Assembly (NCBI RefSeq): GCF_001874625.1
Contig: NZ_CP017671.1
Span: forward strand, 4,030,001-4,094,000
Source of the DNA: Providencia rettgeri
GTDB lineage: Bacteria > Pseudomonadota > Gammaproteobacteria > Enterobacterales > Enterobacteriaceae
Length of the DNA: 64,000 bases
Direction of reading: 5' to 3'
Shown here piece after piece: positions 60,025-64,000 of the stretch. The notes beneath the pieces were generated by a model that was not told the origin of the DNA, searched no databases, and worked only from the letters and a program-made list of their open reading frames with translations. Position 1 is the first letter of the stretch. Each line of letters opens with the position of its first letter. A program made the position numbers and the translations under genes.

Positions 60025-61464
60025 TTATTTTGTTGTAGGTAATATCAATTTATCAGCAACAGACATTGGCCATTTTTTTATCGCGATATAATAAATAATA
60101 CTGGTTGCAACTAAACCGACAATCCATGAAATATCAACACCACCCAGTTTTTCAACTAAAGGACCGGTATAGAAACCTGTTGAAATAAAAGGTAATTGGA
60201 TCAATACCCCAACAACATAGGTCACGATCCCTACTTTATTCCAGCGACCATAACGGCCATCAGGGTTTGCAAGTTCAGGTACATCGTAGCGACCTTTTGT
60301 CACCCAATAATAATCCACTAGGTTTATCGCACTCCAAGGAGTGAAAAATGCCAGTAAAAATAATAAGAAAGAAGAGAACAGTTTTAGAAAAGAATGTTGC
60401 CCTGCCAACCCTAAAGCTGTCGAAAAACTCACCATCAGAATAATGAAAAATAACCGCTGCCCACGAGAAATTTGGCTTTTACCACGGAAGCCACACCAAA
60501 TCGCAGCCATCGACATAAAACTACCGTAAGCATTTAGAGCCGTTATTGTGACCTTACCAAAGAAAATACTGATATATAACAACGCCGCAATTAACCCTGT
60601 ACTACCTAAGCCCACAATATAAGCAACTTCATTACCCGCAAATTTATTCCCCGCAAGGGCCGCCGCAAATACACCTAAAATCATAGAGGCTTGCGTACCA
60701 ATAACAGTCCCTGCACCTACTGCCATAAATGCTTTAATTGTTGGCGTTTTTGTCGGTAAATAACGCGAGTAGTCCGCAACATAAGGGCCAAATGCAATTT
60801 GCCAAGATGCTGATAATGACATGGCTAATAAAAAGTGCGTCCAATCAAAATGACGATTTTCCAGTAATACCGAAACATCATTCATATAAAACAGACGGAA
60901 AAATAGATAAAAGAACGTAATCACTCCAATCACGCTCGCTGCTTTTCCGAGAATATGAATAATTCGGTAGCCACAAATGGTGATCCCAATAATCACGGCA
61001 CCAAATATTAAAATCCCCATCCAGTCACTTACATGCATAAGCTGACCAACCGCTTGCCCCGCTAATACCGTGCCACTGGCAGAGAACCCAACATACATCA
61101 TGCATACTAATAAAATAGGGATAACGGCACCGTATACCCCAAACTGCACACGGCTAGAAATCATTTGTGGTAACCCCAACTTTGGCCCTTGCACTGCATG
61201 TAAAGCCATTACTGAACCACCTAGCAATTGGCCAATAAATAAGCCGATTAATGACCAGAACACGTCCCCACCAAGTACTACAGCTAATGCACCGGTTACA
61301 ATTGCTGTTATCTGCAAATTAGAACCGAACCAAAGTGTAAATTGACTCGATAAGGTGCCATGGCGTTCAGACTCAGGAATGTAATCGATGGAACGAGCTT
61401 CGATTAGTGGTACATTCTCCTGCCGACTTTTTTGCCCTGTCGCGATGTCGTTTGATACTGTCAT
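60025..61464 (-). CDS. NCS1-family permease (purine/cytosine type)
   Basis: 479 residues with about twelve membrane helices; the NCS1 fold used for cytosine, purines, hydantoins, allantoin or thiamine. The N-terminal ARSIDYIPESERHG and FTLWFGSNLQ match the family. The location inside an acyl-CoA oxidation cluster suggests it brings in the substrate to be degraded rather than a nucleobase. The start has GGAGTTACC nearby. Confidence 0.9.
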   Translation of the reverse strand: MTVSNDIATGQKSRQENVPLIEARSIDYIPESERHGTLSSQFTLWFGSNLQITAIVTGALAVVLGGDVFWSLIGLFIGQLLGGSVMALHAVQGPKLGLPQMISSRVQFGVYGAVIPILLVCMMYVGFSASGTVLAGQAVGQLMHVSDWMGILIFGAVIIGITICGYRIIHILGKAASVIGVITFFYLFFRLFYMNDVSVLLENRHFDWTHFLLAMSLSASWQIAFGPYVADYSRYLPTKTPTIKAFMAVGAGTVIGTQASMILGVFAAALAGNKFAGNEVAYIVGLGSTGLIAALLYISIFFGKVTITALNAYGSFMSMAAIWCGFRGKSQISRGQRLFFIILMVSFSTALGLAGQHSFLKLFSSFLLFLLAFFTPWSAINLVDYYWVTKGRYDVPELANPDGRYGRWNKVGIVTYVVGVLIQLPFISTGFYTGPLVEKLGGVDISWIVGLVATSIIYYIAIKKWPMSVADKLILPTTK

Positions 61465-61691
61465 GGTAACTCCTCTTTAAGCAAGGCTGGCCTAAAGAAT
61501 GAACCAATTAATCGTAATGAACCCGCAATAACTACAATCGTAAGGTACAGTTATTAACCATTACGCTGGATGATGTTTTATCTATTATTCACCCACAGTA
61601 ACTAATTGAAATACATTCTTAAACCTGATTGTTGTTGTGTTTTAATTCCATGATCCTGTTGTCAGGTAGTGCTCCTATGCTGCCTTATGAA

Positions 61692-61718
61692 CGAGTAGCC
61701 GCCTGTCCCGCCTACTCG
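61692..61718. other. Inverted repeat between acyl-CoA dehydrogenase and permease
   Basis: The arms CGAGTAG and CTACTCG with a 13-base GC-rich loop lie in a 274-base gap. No T run follows on the minus strand. This gap may separate two transcripts; nothing else is seen in it. Confidence 0.4.
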
Positions 61719-61738
61719 CTCATTATTTTTAAAATAAA

Positions 61739-62878
61739 TTAAATCGCATCTAAAACCGCACGAGAAATAATGATCTTTTGGATCTCCGAAGTACCTTCAA
61801 AAATCCGTAAAATTCGTGCATCACGTACATAACGTTCTAATGGAAGGTCACGAATATAACCATACCCACCATGAAGCTGTAATGCAGCATCAGTCACGAA
61901 ACCAGCACATTCAGCAGCAAATAATTTTGCTGTGGCTGACTGCAAGCTAAAGCGCTCTCCTGAATCACGTAACTCAGCGGCGCGCCATGTCAACATACGT
62001 GCAGCTTCAAGTTGCGTGTGCATATCGGCGATACGCCATTGTGTCCCTTGGTATGCAGCTAATGGTTTTTTACCAATTTGACGTTCTTTGACCCAACCTA
62101 AAGCACTTTCCATCGCTGCCCGAGCAATACCGAGCGAGGTTGCTGCCACTTCGACACGGCCTTTATCTAGTACTTCCATTGCCGTATGGAACCCTTTATT
62201 TTCCTCACCTAATAAGGCAGATTCAGGTAGCCAACAATTTAAAGCTAATTCATAAATCGTACTGCCACGTAGCCCCATGGTTTTCTCTGGCTGTGAAAAG
62301 GCTACGCCTTCTGTGCCTTTTGGGATCATAAAAGCGCTGATCCCGCGGGCTCCTGCCTCAACATCTGTTTTGGCATACAACACGATAAAATCGGCTTCTT
62401 TAGCATTGGTAATATAGTGTTTGTTACCTCGGATACGCCAGCCGCTGTTTTCACGTGTAGCGACTGTTCGCATATCGGCTGGGTTAGAGCCAGCAGCTGG
62501 TTCTGTTAAACCGAATGCTCCTAACATTTCACCTGTTGCCGCTTTCGGTAGCCAATATGCTTTTTGTTCTTCCGTTCCCCCCACTAAAATTGAATCTGTT
62601 GCTAGGAAATGGGCTGTTAATGCAGATGAGGTAGATGCACAAGCTGCCGCCACAGCCTCAACAACCCTACTCATCGCAATACTACCAATACCAAAACCAC
62701 CATACTGTTCAGGTAAATTAATCCCCCAGCACCCCATTTCTCCCAACGCTTGTAGACTTTCAGCACAGAACGTTTCGGTTTCATCATAACGTTGTGCATT
62801 AGGTTGCAAAATGTCGTGACATACTTTTTCTACTGCATCAACAATTGCCTGTTCAGTTTCATTAATTTCAAAGCTCAT
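61739..62878 (-). CDS. Acyl-CoA dehydrogenase, short-chain type
   Basis: 379 residues with the three-domain family structure: N-terminal helices, beta domain (FGLTEPAAGSNPADMRTVAT) and C-terminal helices ending RIFEGTSEIQKIII, whose Glu is the catalytic base position of SCAD/MCAD. It oxidises an acyl-CoA at C2-C3 and gives the electrons to ETF, encoded in the same cluster. The start overlaps the CoA-transferase stop (ATGA). The exact substrate is unknown. Confidence 0.93.
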   Translation of the reverse strand: MSFEINETEQAIVDAVEKVCHDILQPNAQRYDETETFCAESLQALGEMGCWGINLPEQYGGFGIGSIAMSRVVEAVAAACASTSSALTAHFLATDSILVGGTEEQKAYWLPKAATGEMLGAFGLTEPAAGSNPADMRTVATRENSGWRIRGNKHYITNAKEADFIVLYAKTDVEAGARGISAFMIPKGTEGVAFSQPEKTMGLRGSTIYELALNCWLPESALLGEENKGFHTAMEVLDKGRVEVAATSLGIARAAMESALGWVKERQIGKKPLAAYQGTQWRIADMHTQLEAARMLTWRAAELRDSGERFSLQSATAKLFAAECAGFVTDAALQLHGGYGYIRDLPLERYVRDARILRIFEGTSEIQKIIISRAVLDAI

Positions 62879-64000
62879 AACATTGTCTCCGCATTTTTAG
62901 TTGTTGTTTTCGCTGGCTTATAAATAGCATTTGCCTCACCTAATACAGGGGCTCGTAATGTTGAATGTGGCTTATTACCATTGAAAAAAACGGGCTGAGA
63001 AATCAACGGGGTACCACCATCATTTAAATAAGTGAGTACTTGACGTACTTGTGCATGCTCGCTCTGTGTTGCTTGCTGTAAATCATGGATTGGTGAAGCC
63101 GGTACCCCTGCGTTTAACAATAAATCACACACTTCTTCAACGGTTTTTTGGCAAGTCCAGCTTTCGATCTCTTTTCTTAAATCCGCTTGGTGTTGCGTTC
63201 TAGTGGGGTCATCAAAATAACGGGGGTCTTGACAAAGCTCAGTTTTCCCCATGCACTCGCAGAAACGTTGAAATAGTTTTTCACTGGCAATCGCTATTAC
63301 CACTAAACCATCTTTTGCATGGTAAGTATCAAATGGCGTAGAAACAGGATGGCGATTCCCAACTAAATTTGGTGCTTTATTATGAGCAAATAAGTTTGAA
63401 AGCCCGGTTAATTGCATACTCAGTAACACATCAACCATAGCAACATCAATGTATTGTGCCGCCTCATTGTGTCGTTCTCGGGCAAATAACGCGCTGCTGA
63501 TCGCCCATGAAGCAAACATACCAGCACAGACATCTCCGATAGATTCGCCACTACGCGTTGGCCCCGTTTCAGGGAACCCTGTGACACTCATTAAACCTGA
63601 CATCGCTTGTGCCACAATGTCATACGCGGGGTAACTTGCTAATGGGCTGTTTTGACCAAACCCTGAAATACTGGCATAGATTAATTTAGGGTTATGATTT
63701 TTTAAGCTATCAAAATCAATACCGAGCCTTTTAGTGACACCGGGGCGGAAGTTTTCAACAACAACATCGCTTTCTTTAACTAATCGAAAAAGAATAGCGC
63801 GGTCTTCATCCGCTTTAAGATCCAGCTCAATGCTACGTTTCCCACGATTAATTAAGCCGTAATAAACGCTTTCACCATCAATAAAAGGCCCTAAATGGCG
63901 GCTATCATCACCATGATTAGGCACTTCAATTTTAATGACTTCAGCACCAAGATCAGCCATCATACCGGTGCAATAAGGACCCGCTAATACACGGCTTAAA
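62875..64000 (-). CDS. CaiB/BaiF-family CoA-transferase, 5' end outside window
   Basis: Type III CoA-transferase. The reading frame continues past the window edge (upstream codons SRVLAGPYCTG before MMADLGAEVIKIE), so the true start is missing. The active-site Asp lies in IDVAMVDVLL. GESVYYGLINRGKRSIELDL and ENFRPGVTKRLG are typical. It would put CoA on the carboxylate brought in by the permease, feeding the dehydrogenase to which it is coupled by a four-base overlap. Confidence 0.93.
   Translation of the reverse strand, partial: LSRVLAGPYCTGMMADLGAEVIKIEVPNHGDDSRHLGPFIDGESVYYGLINRGKRSIELDLKADEDRAILFRLVKESDVVVENFRPGVTKRLGIDFDSLKNHNPKLIYASISGFGQNSPLASYPAYDIVAQAMSGLMSVTGFPETGPTRSGESIGDVCAGMFASWAISSALFARERHNEAAQYIDVAMVDVLLSMQLTGLSNLFAHNKAPNLVGNRHPVSTPFDTYHAKDGLVVIAIASEKLFQRFCECMGKTELCQDPRYFDDPTRTQHQADLRKEIESWTCQKTVEEVCDLLLNAGVPASPIHDLQQATQSEHAQVRQVLTYLNDGGTPLISQPVFFNGNKPHSTLRAPVLGEANAIYKPAKTTTKNAETML

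Overview
The window looks like the chromosome of a member of the Enterobacterales, family Morganellaceae, most probably Providencia. The evidence is low-GC DNA, a conserved enterobacterial gene order, a tryptophanase and TnaC leader of the Proteus/Providencia type, and an MR/P-like fimbrial operon. No database search could be run, so the species is not fixed.

Positions 1-35,000 are mostly conserved core genes: rapZ-npr, rnk, pmbA/darP, tldD, nit, yhdP, rng, maf, mreDCB, acuI, aroQ, accBC, yhdT-panF-prmA and dusB-fis. Accessory pieces sit inside this backbone. They are a small unknown cluster with a low-molecular-weight phosphatase homologue (4.3-6.5 kb), a barnase-like exported RNase with its barstar inhibitor (7.2-8.0 kb), and a PTS transporter, cytosolic sulfatase, GntR regulator and sulfatase maturase operon between accC and yidHG (23.2-28.4 kb). 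csrD, which lies between mreB and yhdH in E. coli, is absent.

Positions 33,600-56,400 are accessory. An AT-rich gap of about 1.5 kb is followed by an XRE regulator that has its own promoter, a mini-ORF and a hairpin leader. Next comes a chaperone-usher fimbrial operon with eight pilin genes and a tip adhesin. A nucleoside deaminase and a chemotaxis receptor broken by a frameshift at a six-base homopolymer follow. The tna operon is complete (tnaC-tnaA-tnaB, with a CRP-like site). It is followed by a CsgG/DUF4810/DUF799 lipoprotein trio, an unrecognised two-gene membrane unit and a HutC-type regulator.

Positions 56,400-64,000 hold a catabolic cluster read leftwards from the window edge: CoA-transferase, acyl-CoA dehydrogenase, NCS1 permease, ETF beta, ETF alpha and ETF-ubiquinone oxidoreductase. 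Together these would import a small compound, activate it as a CoA thioester, oxidise it and pass the electrons to quinone. The substrate cannot be told from the sequence. No rRNA, tRNA, CRISPR array, transposase or integrase was seen.
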